64,000 nucleotides of DNA, taken from Gilliamella sp. N-G2. GTDB lineage: Bacteria; Pseudomonadota; Gammaproteobacteria; Enterobacterales; Orbaceae. Each line of letters starts with the position of its first letter. The stretch's first letter is position 1. Of the stretch, positions 50,026-58,735 are shown piece by piece. The position numbers and the translations under genes were made by a program. The notes under the pieces are model-generated. The model did no database searches. It was not told the DNA's origin and saw only the letters and a list, made by a program, of their open reading frames with translations. The stretch is from positions 62,001-126,000 of the forward strand of contig NZ_NAST01000001.1 of NCBI RefSeq assembly GCF_002142215.1, given 5' to 3'.

Positions 50026-50298
50026 ATGGCTAGTGGCTGGGCATCTGATGATGCTGTTAACCAACAAATCGAAAGCACAATTATTGATGCTATTGAACTT
50101 GCCAGACGCCAACTAAAACACGATAAACCAAGTGCTGATTTTTGTGTTGAATGTGGCGAAACTATTGCAAAAGCACGACAACTTGCTCTACCCGGCGTGC
50201 AATATTGTTTGGCGTGTCAGCAAGAGGTAGATAAGCAATTGGCAAAATCCGCCATGTTATATAATCGTCGTGGCAGTAAAGATAGTCAACTTCGATAA
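50026..50298 (+). CDS. ybiI: DksA/TraR-type zinc finger protein YbiI
   Basis: 90 residues, nearly the same ends as E. coli YbiI: ASGWASDDAVNQQI at the start and YNRRGSKDSQLR at the end. A C4 zinc finger is formed by CVECG and CLAC. It lacks the long coiled coil of DksA, and its role is not established. Strong ribosome site AGGAGG before ATG 50026. Confidence 0.93.
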   Translation: MASGWASDDAVNQQIESTIIDAIELARRQLKHDKPSADFCVECGETIAKARQLALPGVQYCLACQQEVDKQLAKSAMLYNRRGSKDSQLR

Positions 50299-50311
50299 TA
50301 AGTTTCCAATA

Positions 50312-50354
50312 AGAGGGGCGTCGAGTTTCACCCCTCTCACCCTTTTATTTTGTA
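50312..50354 (+). terminator. terminator of ybiI
   Basis: The stem AGAGGGG / CCCCTCT (50312-50318, 50331-50337) is followed by CACCCTTTTATTTT. It stands between the convergent ybiI and DUF421 genes. Confidence 0.7.
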
Positions 50355-50364
50355 TTTTTAGTCA

Positions 50365-51027
50365 TTATTCTTTACTCTCTGATTTTGACTTACGAACATC
50401 ATCGTAAGGGTAAACCAATAATTTATCGTCAAACCATTCTGCACAAAAGATTTCTTTGATATCTTTATATCCTTGCTTTTTAATTTCATGCTTAAGCCAA
50501 GTCTCACTTTTATGAAGTTGTTCAAGATTGTCTTGGCTAATAGCCCCATTTTCAATCACTAATACCGCGATATCTTTATCGCCTTTTTTGATAATAGTTA
50601 AAGAGCCATTTAATTCGTACCAAACTTGTTTTAATTCACTAAATGCGCAAATACCTTGAATATTAATTAACGTTTCGAAATCTCTAACTGGTAAATTTGC
50701 TTTAATAAAATTGTCAGATAGCAGATGACCATTTTTAACCAGTTGTATAGGTTCACCGTCGATGGCATCGCGTAATTTTGTGTTTTTAGATTTGATGAAT
50801 CGAACTAAAATAAGCAGTCCCGCCCAAATCGCTACGGCTCCAGCTGATTCCCATGCTGAAACATTAGCATTGAGTAACGTTCCCCCTACCAACGCACCAA
50901 TAACCATGCTACCAACTTGATCTAATTGCGACATTGGCGCTATTTGGCTTTTACCTGATAATTTAACGTAGATCAATAAAATAATAAGTGCAACTAAGAA
51001 TTTTGGTGCCATTTCGAGTAAATACAT
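50365..51027 (-). CDS. DUF421 (YetF/YcaP-type) membrane protein
   Basis: A 220-residue protein with three N-terminal membrane segments (about 8-25, 35-55 and 62-80) and a cytoplasmic DUF421 domain (IDGEPIQLVKNGHLLSDNFI, INIQGICAFSELKQVWYELN). YetF and YcaP proteins have no firmly assigned role. AGGAGG precedes ATG 51027 (taacctcctagtg region, minus strand). It is divergent from the endonuclease V gene. Confidence 0.85.
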   Translation of the reverse strand: MYLLEMAPKFLVALIILLIYVKLSGKSQIAPMSQLDQVGSMVIGALVGGTLLNANVSAWESAGAVAIWAGLLILVRFIKSKNTKLRDAIDGEPIQLVKNGHLLSDNFIKANLPVRDFETLINIQGICAFSELKQVWYELNGSLTIIKKGDKDIAVLVIENGAISQDNLEQLHKSETWLKHEIKKQGYKDIKEIFCAEWFDDKLLVYPYDDVRKSKSESKE

Positions 51028-51213
51028 TACTAACCTCCTAGTGTCGATCTAATTTAAACGACCAATGTTTTTGGCGTAATTGGATCAATAACAGTTAACA
51101 AGATGTATCAGGAACTAAATTTTTATTTATTTGAAACAAACGACAAATTGTTTTTTAATAGTGAGATATATATGAGAGCAGTGCTATTCTACTCTAAAAA
51201 GGAATTTAAAAAA

Positions 51214-51729
51214 ATGATACTTGCAATAGATGTTTACTATTTAGATGATAAAGCGAAAACGGTCGGTATTTTGTTTGAGCAATTTACTGATAGTATTAAG
51301 GAGATAAAATCCGTTATCACTGATTACCAATCAAATGTTGCCCCATATCAATCAGGCCAATTTTATCAACGTGAATTACCATGCATATTAGCGTTATTGT
51401 CTCAGGTCGATCTCAATACAATTGATGCGATTATTGTTGACGGTTATGTTCATTTAAATGACGGTAAGCTTGGCTTAGGTGGTCATCTATATCAATCCCT
51501 TGATAAAAAGATACCTATTATTGGTGTTGCTAAAAAGTCCTTTGCTGATAATAGTCAATATGTGATAGAAGTGACACGCGGCCAAAGTAATAAGCCGTTA
51601 TATGTCACGTCATTAGGAACAGCATTAACCAAAGCAGCACAAGACATTAAATCGATGGCAGGCAAACATCGCATGCCAGATTTACTTACCTACTTAGATC
51701 AACAAACTAAGTTGTTTAAATTTGAGTAG
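51214..51729 (+). CDS. nfi: endonuclease V
   Basis: 171 residues. The family nicks DNA next to deoxyinosine, the product of adenine deamination. Key elements are the first catalytic aspartate in MILAIDVYY, YQSGQFYQRELPCIL, the second in IIVDGYVHL, and GVAKKSF. I start at ATG 51214, preceded by AAGGAATT. A frame reaching back to 51103 adds 37 residues without family match. It is short relative to E. coli Nfi (223) but compares well with the compact type. It begins a run of DNA-repair genes. Confidence 0.85.
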   Translation: MILAIDVYYLDDKAKTVGILFEQFTDSIKEIKSVITDYQSNVAPYQSGQFYQRELPCILALLSQVDLNTIDAIIVDGYVHLNDGKLGLGGHLYQSLDKKIPIIGVAKKSFADNSQYVIEVTRGQSNKPLYVTSLGTALTKAAQDIKSMAGKHRMPDLLTYLDQQTKLFKFE

Positions 51730-51748
51730 CCTTCTCTTCACTAACAAT

Positions 51749-52000
51749 AGATTAAGACTCTTTTTTACTACTGAACAATGCTAACCAATAAATTGGCCAA
51801 TGAGTTTTATTGAAAAAATTATTAATTATATAAGCAATAGCAACTAATATTACTGCGCCAGACAATACCGGAAATAAAAGAAAATTAAATCATAATCGAT
51901 ATTGTCCGCAGTCAATAAAATAACCAATGGATTAGCACCGGCTGGTGGATGCACCGCTCGAAAATATTGCATTGCGACAATTGCAACCCCCATGGCTAGT
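51749..52000 (-). pseudogene. HPP-family membrane protein remnant
   Basis: The minus strand reads MGVAIVAMQYFRAVHPPAGA, including the HPP motif, then LVILLTADNIDYD. After a frame change it continues FPVLSGAVILVAIAYIINNF and WPIYWLALFSSKKES to a stop. The N-terminal part is absent, because a TGA lies just before the first Met. Intact HPP proteins have about four membrane segments. The sequence from 52,001 to 52,050 shows nothing else. Confidence 0.7.
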
Positions 52001-52055
52001 CATTTTTGAGCGAAACGCAAACATTTTTTACAATATAAAGAATATAATTATCAAA

Positions 52056-52073
52056 TAGCAAGATTCAGATTGT
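52056..52073 (+). repeat. direct repeat TAGCAAGATTC, copy 1
   Basis: TAGCAAGATTCAGATTGT lies 30 bases before the AlkD-like gene. Closely similar copies occur at 53737 and 55290, in the same orientation and each at a gene-cassette boundary. Confidence 0.55.
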
Positions 52074-52103
52074 AATACATAATATAATTTATAAAATCAT
52101 ATT

Positions 52104-52796
52104 ATGAGAGAGAAAATACGCATAGAGCTTGAAAAAATAGCAGAAGAAAATTATCGAATCTTTGCTACAAAGCTGATTCCCAATGTTGATAATTTATTAG
52201 GTGTGAGATTACCTAGACTCCGTAAAATAGCAAAAAAAATAGCACAGCTTGATTATGAATACTACCTTGCAATGGATAATCACTTATACTTCGAGGAAGT
52301 GATGTTACAAGGTATGATTATAGATGAAATTAAATTGCCATGGACTGAGCGTTCACGTTATGTGAAACAATTTATCTCTAAAATTGATAACTGGTCAGTC
52401 TGTGATAGTTTTTGTTGTGGTTTAAAGTTTGAGGTTTCAGAAAAAGAGCTTGTATGGCAATTCCTGCAGCCCTATTTTGCATCGGATAAACCATATGATA
52501 TTCGCTTTGCTGTCGTCATGTTACTTTTTTATTTTGTAGATGATGAGTATGCGCAGAAAGCATTCACTTTGTTTGATCAAATAAAAAACGATGATTACTA
52601 TGTTAAGATGGCTGTTGCATGGGCGATTTCTATTTACTTTCGTGAGTTGCCTACGTTAACAATGTCATACTTGCAGAAAAATCAGCTAGATGATTGGATT
52701 TATAATAAAGCATTACAAAAAATAACTGAATCTTTGAAAGTGGATTTTAATACAAAAATCATCATTCGAACCATGAAAAGAAAGAAAGAAAAATAA
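52104..52796 (+). CDS. AlkD-like DNA alkylation repair protein
   Basis: A 230-residue all-helical HEAT-repeat-type protein like AlkD (DUF1061), a glycosylase for N3- and N7-alkylpurines. Typical features are LLGVRLPRLRKIAKKIA near the start, IDNWSVCDSFCCGL with the conserved Trp/Cys/Asp and MAVAWAISIYF. The stop is seven bases before the DUF1848 gene, so the two are probably one transcript. The start ATG 52104 has no strong ribosome site (TCATATT upstream). Confidence 0.85.
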   Translation: MREKIRIELEKIAEENYRIFATKLIPNVDNLLGVRLPRLRKIAKKIAQLDYEYYLAMDNHLYFEEVMLQGMIIDEIKLPWTERSRYVKQFISKIDNWSVCDSFCCGLKFEVSEKELVWQFLQPYFASDKPYDIRFAVVMLLFYFVDDEYAQKAFTLFDQIKNDDYYVKMAVAWAISIYFRELPTLTMSYLQKNQLDDWIYNKALQKITESLKVDFNTKIIIRTMKRKKEK

Positions 52797-52803
52797 ATAA
52801 ATT

Positions 52804-53736
52804 ATGATTATTAGTGCTAGCCGCCGAACAGATATTCCTGCTTTTTACTCTTCGTGGTTTTTTAACCGTCTAAAAGATGGTTTTGTACTGGTTCCTAATC
52901 CGAGGAATTCAAAGCAGTTAAGTCGCATTTTTCTATCACCCGATATAGTTGATTGCATTGTATTTTGGACTAAAAACCCATCTTCTATGTTAAATAAACT
53001 GGTAAAGCTTTCTGAGTATCCTTTTTATTTTCAGTTTACATTAACAGCATATCAAACAGACATTGAAAAACATCTTCCCTCTTTGCAAAAACGAATAGCA
53101 ATATTCAAGCAATTAGCTGAGCAAGTTGGACAAGATCGTGTTATTTGGCGATATGATCCTATATTAATCAATACACACTATACAGTTGACTATCACATCA
53201 ATTTTTTTAATCAAATTGCTTCCTCTCTTCGCGGTTACACCGATACCTGTATCATTAGTTTTATTGATGATTATCCACACATACGACAGTCTTTAATTAA
53301 AGAACGAATCATACAATTAGAGTTAGCTGACATATTAAATCTATGCAGTTCACTATCTGAAATTGCTAGATTTAATCAACTAACTTTACAAACATGTGCT
53401 GAGGAAATAGAGTTATTGAATTGCAATATTTCTAATGGAGCTTGTATCGATAAAACACGCATTGAAAAGTTGACTGGTCGCTTATTATTGGCTAAGAAAG
53501 ATAAAAATCAGCGACCGATCTGTCAATGTATAGAAAGTATTGATATTGGAACATATGATACCTGCTCTTTTGGATGTGTATACTGTTATGCAACATCATC
53601 AAAGAGAAAAGTCCTAGCTAATAGACGCCTACATAATAAATGTTCGCCTAAATTAATAGGTGATCTTCTTGAAACCGACATAATCAAAGATAAGCCAATG
53701 CACTCATTATTTACTTTGCAAAATGAATTATTTTAA
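52804..53736 (+). CDS. DUF1848 family protein with Cys cluster
   Basis: 310 residues. It begins with the family signature MIISASRRTDIPAFYSSWF and then VPNPRNSKQ and VFWTKNPSSM. Near the C-terminus, CSFGCVYCYA (about 258-267), with CQCIE before it, looks like an iron-sulfur cluster site of radical-SAM type. DUF1848 proteins are related to the SplB/radical SAM world, often near DNA repair genes; activity is not established. It follows the AlkD-like gene by seven bases. The direct repeat starts at its stop codon. Confidence 0.85.
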   Translation: MIISASRRTDIPAFYSSWFFNRLKDGFVLVPNPRNSKQLSRIFLSPDIVDCIVFWTKNPSSMLNKLVKLSEYPFYFQFTLTAYQTDIEKHLPSLQKRIAIFKQLAEQVGQDRVIWRYDPILINTHYTVDYHINFFNQIASSLRGYTDTCIISFIDDYPHIRQSLIKERIIQLELADILNLCSSLSEIARFNQLTLQTCAEEIELLNCNISNGACIDKTRIEKLTGRLLLAKKDKNQRPICQCIESIDIGTYDTCSFGCVYCYATSSKRKVLANRRLHNKCSPKLIGDLLETDIIKDKPMHSLFTLQNELF

Positions 53737-53754
53737 TAGCAAGATTCGGGTTTT
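53737..53754 (+). repeat. direct repeat TAGCAAGATTC, copy 2
   Basis: TAGCAAGATTCGGGTTTT begins immediately after the DUF1848 stop codon. It is one of three same-orientation copies in 3.3 kb. Confidence 0.55.
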
Positions 53755-54066
53755 TAATTGTTTAAATTTTAAATATTATAGGTTCTATCATTAATTATAA
53801 TAAAAAAAGCATGAAAAGTTATCCAAAAGTGATTATTTAAAACTGGCTGATAGTGGTGCTAAAAAGCCAAATACTAATAAACAGATTCAAGTAACTACGT
53901 TGAAAAATTTAAGAAGAGAGATTGGATCTGGTACGAATTTAGGTACTGTACGCTTGTTTTTTGTGAATATAATTTGTTATTCCGAGGATTAAAACAGATT
54001 AGTCAATATTCAAATGAACAAGAACATTCCTACATTGCTTCACTGGCTAGTTGAAACGGAGTATTC
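53755..54066. other. gap before the Ada-like gene
   Basis: No intact gene. A plus-strand frame at about 53,825-53,991 reads SDYLKLADSGAKKPNTNKQI and RREIGSGTNLGTVRLF and ends at TAA, without a start; it may be a gene scrap. A further short frame leads into the Ada-like gene. Confidence 0.3.
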
Positions 54067-54912
54067 ATGATACAAAGACAAAAACAGATAGACTTTGCTC
54101 GAATAAGAAAAGCTATCGGATATTTGAGTGAAAACTATAAATCTCAACCGACACTTGAACAAGCAGCAGAGCATGTAAATTTAAGTTCTTATCATTTTCA
54201 ACGTATGTTTTCTAACTGGGCGGGCGTTAGTCCTAAACAATTCCTAAGATATATCAATATAACTCATGCTAAAAAACTTCTAAAAGAAGATAAAGCTTCA
54301 TTATTGGATACAACCTATGAGTTGGGGTTGTCAAGTACGAGCCGATTACACGATTTGTTTATTGATATTGAAGGTATGACTCCTGGAGAATATAAAAATG
54401 GCGGTGAAAACTTATCAATTAACTACAGTTTTGTTGAAAGCCCTTTTGGAAGGGCCATTGTTGCATCAACAATAAAAGGAATTTGTTATATCGCTTTTGT
54501 TGATAACGAAGAATCATCACTTAAATTATTGAAAAACCAATATCCTAATGCTCAGTACCATAAACACAGAGATCAGATTCAACAAAATGCAATAATTGTA
54601 TTTACACAAGATTGGTCAAGACTAGATAAAATAAAGCTACATATCAAGGGTACTGATTTTCAACTTAAGGTATGGCAGGCTTTATTAACAATCCCTATGG
54701 GCAAACTCTCAACCTATAGCAACATAGCAAACAAAATAAATAATCCAAAAGCTAGCCGTGCGGTTGGCTCTGCTATTGGCGATAACCCAGTAGCATTTTT
54801 AATTCCTTGCCATAGGGTTATAAAATCAACAGGATTACTGGGGCAATACCATTGGGGTTGCGATCGGAAAGCCGCGATGATTGGTTGGGAAGGCGCTAAA
54901 ACAGATGATTGA
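54067..54912 (+). CDS. Ada-like AraC activator/methylguanine-DNA methyltransferase
   Basis: 281 residues. An AraC-type helix-turn-helix domain (about 10-108, AAEHVNLSSYHFQRMFSNWA) is fused to a ribonuclease-like linker and an O6-methylguanine methyltransferase domain (about 120-275). The active cysteine 248 lies in IPCHRV, with AVGSAIGDNP before it. The N-terminal zinc Cys domain of E. coli Ada, which senses methylphosphotriesters, is missing. So it can repair O6-methylguanine and may bind DNA, but its inducing signal must differ. It lies beside an AlkD-like gene. Confidence 0.9.
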   Translation: MIQRQKQIDFARIRKAIGYLSENYKSQPTLEQAAEHVNLSSYHFQRMFSNWAGVSPKQFLRYINITHAKKLLKEDKASLLDTTYELGLSSTSRLHDLFIDIEGMTPGEYKNGGENLSINYSFVESPFGRAIVASTIKGICYIAFVDNEESSLKLLKNQYPNAQYHKHRDQIQQNAIIVFTQDWSRLDKIKLHIKGTDFQLKVWQALLTIPMGKLSTYSNIANKINNPKASRAVGSAIGDNPVAFLIPCHRVIKSTGLLGQYHWGCDRKAAMIGWEGAKTDD

Positions 54913-55289
54913 CTACAATAAACTAGTAATAATTAAAGCTAGCTTCATAAAGAAGAAATAACTGAGGGTTTTGCAAGCACATCCTTTTAGCGTTACGATT
55001 ATTTTGATCAGTATATAAACCAGTCGTTTGGTACTAAATTATACATTTGTTTGGCGCTAATTTAATTAGGTCATAATTATCAACAATCTTAACTCACTTC
55101 TTTCCATTTTGATTCAGTATTACTACCTACTTTAAAACACGTTCGTAAGACTGTTTTTTCTACACGGTTAATTAATTGCCATTGTTTTCACCTCTTTATT
55201 TTTTTCATAACAATGATCTAATAAAACCAATATTAATTAGTGCTACCTACCCAATTTTTTACATTATTGACAACAGTCATTTGAAACTT
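54913..55289. other. gap after the Ada-like gene
   Basis: No intact gene. On the minus strand a scrap at about 55,091-55,190 reads LINRVEKTVLRTCFKVGSN and ends KWKEVS before TAA. The gap is AT-rich and shows no terminator with confidence. Confidence 0.3.
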
Positions 55290-55307
55290 TAGCAAGATTC
55301 GGATTGT
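55290..55307 (+). repeat. direct repeat TAGCAAGATTC, copy 3
   Basis: TAGCAAGATTCGGATTGT, with the best match to copy 1 (one difference in 18). It lies upstream of the 49-codon frame and the MFS exporter gene. Confidence 0.55.
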
Positions 55308-55375
55308 TAACAATGCTGAATGAATTTTACTATAACTTAAAAATAAACAATCGAGTAAACACAAAGAAAGGATAA

Positions 55376-55525
55376 ATGGAAAGTGTTAAAAATAAAATTC
55401 AAAAACGCAGAAATTATAATATTTATGCAGTCAATTTTTCTATTGTAAAAGATAGACATGAATCTTTAATAGAAAATAAAAATGTATGGAAGCGATCATT
55501 AAGGTACCTATCCTTCCATACATAG
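55376..55525 (+). CDS. 49-residue frame ahead of the MFS exporter
   Basis: ATG 55376 follows a good ribosome site (AAAGGATAA). The product is 49 residues, basic and hydrophilic (MESVKNKIQKRRNYNIYAVN at the start), with no known family. Its last codons overlap an inverted repeat GTATGGAAG / CTTCCATAC (about 55,485-55,523). It could be a regulatory upstream peptide for the exporter 126 bases later, or a scrap. Confidence 0.4.
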   Translation: MESVKNKIQKRRNYNIYAVNFSIVKDRHESLIENKNVWKRSLRYLSFHT

Positions 55526-55650
55526 ATCTAATTAAAAGCTTACTTGCATATAGATGAACACGCGATTAACAGTAATATTGGCGATCGCAAATAATACATT
55601 TTTACTAAAATTTCTTATGGTAATTTACTAATAAATAATGGGAAGAGAAG

Positions 55651-56862
55651 ATGAACAAATTGCTAATTCATAAGATTTCTTATTCAAATTTATGCGCGCA
55701 ATTCTCTGAACAAATAATAATAGCCGTGCTACCGATTATAGCAGTGCTATCTATGAATGCTTCAGCAGCTGAAACCGCTTTTATACAAATGATAAATACT
55801 TTGCCTTTTCTATTACTATCGATTCCGATGGGAGTAATTGCAGATAGAGTATCTAGAAAAAAATTAATGATCATAATAGAAATAGTTCGAGCAACGGCTA
55901 TATTTATATTATTTTATTTGACGTTCTCAGGGATTCTATCAATCAATAAAATTGCATTATTTGGTTTTTTCATAGCCATGGGTACCGTTATTTACAGTGT
56001 AGCAAGTCCGGCTTTAGTGGCATCTTTTGTCATAAAAGAGCAACTTATTAATGCCAATAGATCAATAGAAATTGCCAAAAGTGTGGCTTTTACAGCTGGG
56101 CCAGCTTTAGGTGGTATTCTTGCTAGTTATTTATCTGGCGGGTTAGCGTTCATCTTGGCTTTTTCGCTCTCAATAGTAAGCGCTGTTTTTCTAATATGTT
56201 TACCTAAAGAGCCACTTATAGAAAAATCTGGAAGAAATATTATTCAAGAACTCTGTGATGGTTTGATTTTTTTAATAAAAAATAAATATCTTATGCCAAT
56301 AACCATAACAGCCTTTGTGTTTAATCTATCGCAATACTTGTTATTATCTATTTTTGCTTATTATGTTATCAATAATCTATCCTTTACTTCTTTTGAAGTT
56401 GGAGCTTCATTAAGTTTAATTGGTTTAGGTATGTTAATAGGATCATTTTTATACAAAATTATATCTAAAAAAATTAATTTTGGTTTTCAACTGTCTTTAG
56501 GGCCTATATCTGCTTTTATGGCTTCAATTTTGATGTTCTTAACTCTTATATATTCTGCCAAAATATTAGTTTTTGTAGCCTTTTTCTTTTTTGGATTTGG
56601 ACCTATTATATGGACTATATCAACAGTATCATTAAGACAGCTAATCACGCCTAGTAATATGATAGCTAAAGTATCGTCGGTGATAATGACTGTTACATTT
56701 GGTGCTCGACCTTTGGGGGCAGCAATAGGAGTGTACATAAGTGCAAATTTTGGTGTGAAAAGTTGTATTCTTGCAGTGTTAATCGGTTTTTTAATTCAAT
56801 TAATCATAATTCTTTTTTCAAAACCGTCCAAATTAAAAAATTTATCGGATGCTGAAGAATAA
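55651..56862 (+). CDS. MFS exporter (drug-efflux type)
   Basis: A 403-residue major facilitator with 12 membrane segments. The A-motif loop is seen as GVIADRVSRKKLMI between segments 2 and 3, and GPALGGILASYLSGG lies in segment 5. It resembles the macrolide/enterobactin exporter branch (DHA3-like); the substrate cannot be told. GGGAAGAGAAG precedes ATG 55651. Its AT content and codon use look as AT-rich as the surrounding accessory DNA. A 49-codon frame lies ahead of it. Confidence 0.85.
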   Translation: MNKLLIHKISYSNLCAQFSEQIIIAVLPIIAVLSMNASAAETAFIQMINTLPFLLLSIPMGVIADRVSRKKLMIIIEIVRATAIFILFYLTFSGILSINKIALFGFFIAMGTVIYSVASPALVASFVIKEQLINANRSIEIAKSVAFTAGPALGGILASYLSGGLAFILAFSLSIVSAVFLICLPKEPLIEKSGRNIIQELCDGLIFLIKNKYLMPITITAFVFNLSQYLLLSIFAYYVINNLSFTSFEVGASLSLIGLGMLIGSFLYKIISKKINFGFQLSLGPISAFMASILMFLTLIYSAKILVFVAFFFFGFGPIIWTISTVSLRQLITPSNMIAKVSSVIMTVTFGARPLGAAIGVYISANFGVKSCILAVLIGFLIQLIIILFSKPSKLKNLSDAEE

Positions 56863-57516
56863 AAATAATATCAGTTAAATAACAATATTATAAAGGTGAG
56901 CACTGTCTAATATTTTGGCTAGGCTCACCATTTTGCCTTTAGATTTAATTATATCCTTAGGGCTCAAGTTATAAATAAAAATATAAAACTACCTATTATT
57001 TAAATTATCCCATCAACTTGATTAATTTTTTCCTTAAACATAGCCATACCCATTAAAGTTATCGATACTTCAGTTAGAACGTCTTGCCCACTGTAACCTT
57101 ATTTTAAGTATTGTTCTATTTAGTCTTGGATGAAAACTAACGTAAACTATGAAGTGAAATATGTTTTTTTAAACTTAATCGATAATTACTTTTTTGCAAG
57201 TAGTTCAGGGCCTGTTTTAATTAGGTTTATCAATATTATCACTAACAATATATTCTAATAGCAGTACCTGTTGCGAGCAATGTACCTTTGATTGTACCAG
57301 CAACTGCTAATGTGACAGTGATACTGAAAATAAAATTACTCAATTTGCTCCAAAAGATGGCATCATAAATGGTGTAATTTATAAAATGACTAAAACCATT
57401 AAAAAAATAGAACCAAAACTGCCAACTAAACTTTGTAATAATTCACTATTTTTTGATTTTGTTGGCAACTTTCCCTTGCTGAAAAAAATTGATTTCATTA
57501 TTCTTTATTAGACTAA
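56863..57516. other. 654-base gap with minus-strand gene scraps
   Basis: Two short protein-like pieces appear on the minus strand. SGQDVLTEVSITLMGMAMFK continues EKINQVDGII to a TAA at 57,000-57,002. TLAVAGTIKGTLLATGTAIR ends at about 57,255. They may be the end of one hydrophobic gene now broken, or of two. I cannot name a family. No intact gene is present. Confidence 0.4.
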
Positions 57517-57542
57517 ATGAGTGAAAGTATGGCTGTAAACCT

Positions 57543-57568
57543 AAAAATGAACAACTATGTTCATTTTT
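57543..57568. promoter_or_regulatory. perfect palindrome, likely TetR operator
   Basis: The arms AAAAATGAACA and TGTTCATTTTT (11 bp each, exact) are separated by four bases. The site ends 44 bases before the tetR-type start, as expected for an autoregulatory TetR operator. Confidence 0.7.
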
Positions 57569-57612
57569 GTATTAGTACAAATTTTTTCATATATCAAACA
57601 CTTTGGATAAAA

Positions 57613-58170
57613 ATGAAAAAAACATCTAAATTAATAGCGGACACCGCCGAGCAACTCTTTTATCAAAAAGGATTTGGCAATGTTGGGGTTGATGAAATTA
57701 GAGATCAATCAGGTTGTTCTAAAACAACGCTATATAAATATTTTGGTAATAAAGATAATTTAATTTTTGAAATATTGAAAATAAGAGATTCACGTTTTAA
57801 ACAAAAACTTACTGAAGCAATTGCTGATCTTGATCATTATGAGTCAATTATGCAAATATTCAAATGGCACCTTGATTGGTTTAATCAAGACGATTTTAAT
57901 GGCTGCTTATTTGTTAGAGCTAAAGAAGAAATTCATAACGATCAAGCAGTACAATAACTGGTAATTGAGCATAAAGAATTTATCCGCAAACTGATCCATG
58001 ACCAACTGCCCAAAACGCCACAACAGACAACTTTAACCAACCAACTAATGGTGATATTAGAAGGATTAATCAATATCAGCGTTGTTTATAAAGAAAATAA
58101 ATCACTTTATGATGAGATGATTCATGATAGTTTTGATTTAGTTTTAAAAATATTATCACAGCAGGACTGA
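57613..58170 (+). pseudogene. TetR-family regulator with in-frame stop
   Basis: The frame from ATG 57613 reads KLIADTAEQLFYQKGFGNVG, a TetR helix-turn-helix with SGCSKTTLYKYFGNKDNLIF, then the ligand-domain helices. A TAA at 57955-57957 (codon 115) stops it. In the same frame the protein then continues LVIEHKEFIRKLIHDQLP through DSFDLVLKILSQQD to TGA 58168-58170, 185 codons in all, the usual TetR size. A single nonsense change, perhaps from CAA or GAA, therefore broke it. The operator upstream is intact. Confidence 0.85.
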
Positions 58171-58311
58171 ATTTTATTGATAAATAATCACTGTTACATC
58201 TAGTCTGTCAATGCATATTTAATACTAAACTATAAACCATTAGTTAAACTGCTTAGTTCCATCACATAAACTAATGTTCCAATTATCTATTTAATACTCC
58301 AAGGAGTCATT

Positions 58312-58670
58312 ATGAAAAGGGAAACGTTATTAAACTATGCCAAAAAGCAATTTCATGCAGAACCTAATTATCTTTGGAACATTTTTCCTAGGTATGCTGT
58401 ATTACGGCATCACGATGATGGTGATAAGTGGTTTGCTATTGTGATGAATGTGCCTGGTACAAAATTAGGTTTCAACGATGATAAAGAAGTGGATATATTA
58501 AATGTCAAACTCAGACCAGAATATATTGGATCGTTAAGAAAAAAGAAGGTATTTTGCCCGCTTATCATATGAACAAAGAACACTGGATTAGTATTGTTCT
58601 TTCTGGACCACTAACCGATAAAGAAATATTTGATTTTCTAGATGAAAGTTATCATTTAACATCTCGTTAA
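58312..58670 (+). pseudogene. MmcQ/YjbR family gene with frameshift
   Basis: ATG 58312 follows CCAAGGAGTC, a good site. The first part reads MKRETLLNYAKKQF, YAVLRHHDDGDKWFAIVMNV and VDILNVKLRPEYIGSL, typical of MmcQ/YjbR proteins (about 118 residues). The reading then shifts in an A-rich run at about 58,536-58,548. In the next frame GILPAYHMNKEHWISIVLSG and FDFLDESYHLTSR continue to TAA 58668-58670. One indel explains it. The function of the family (CyaY-like fold) is not known. Confidence 0.85.
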
Positions 58671-58735
58671 CCACTGCATCATTAACCTAATATAGTGATA
58701 TAATACTCATTATTATTAATAAAATGGTATTTTTT

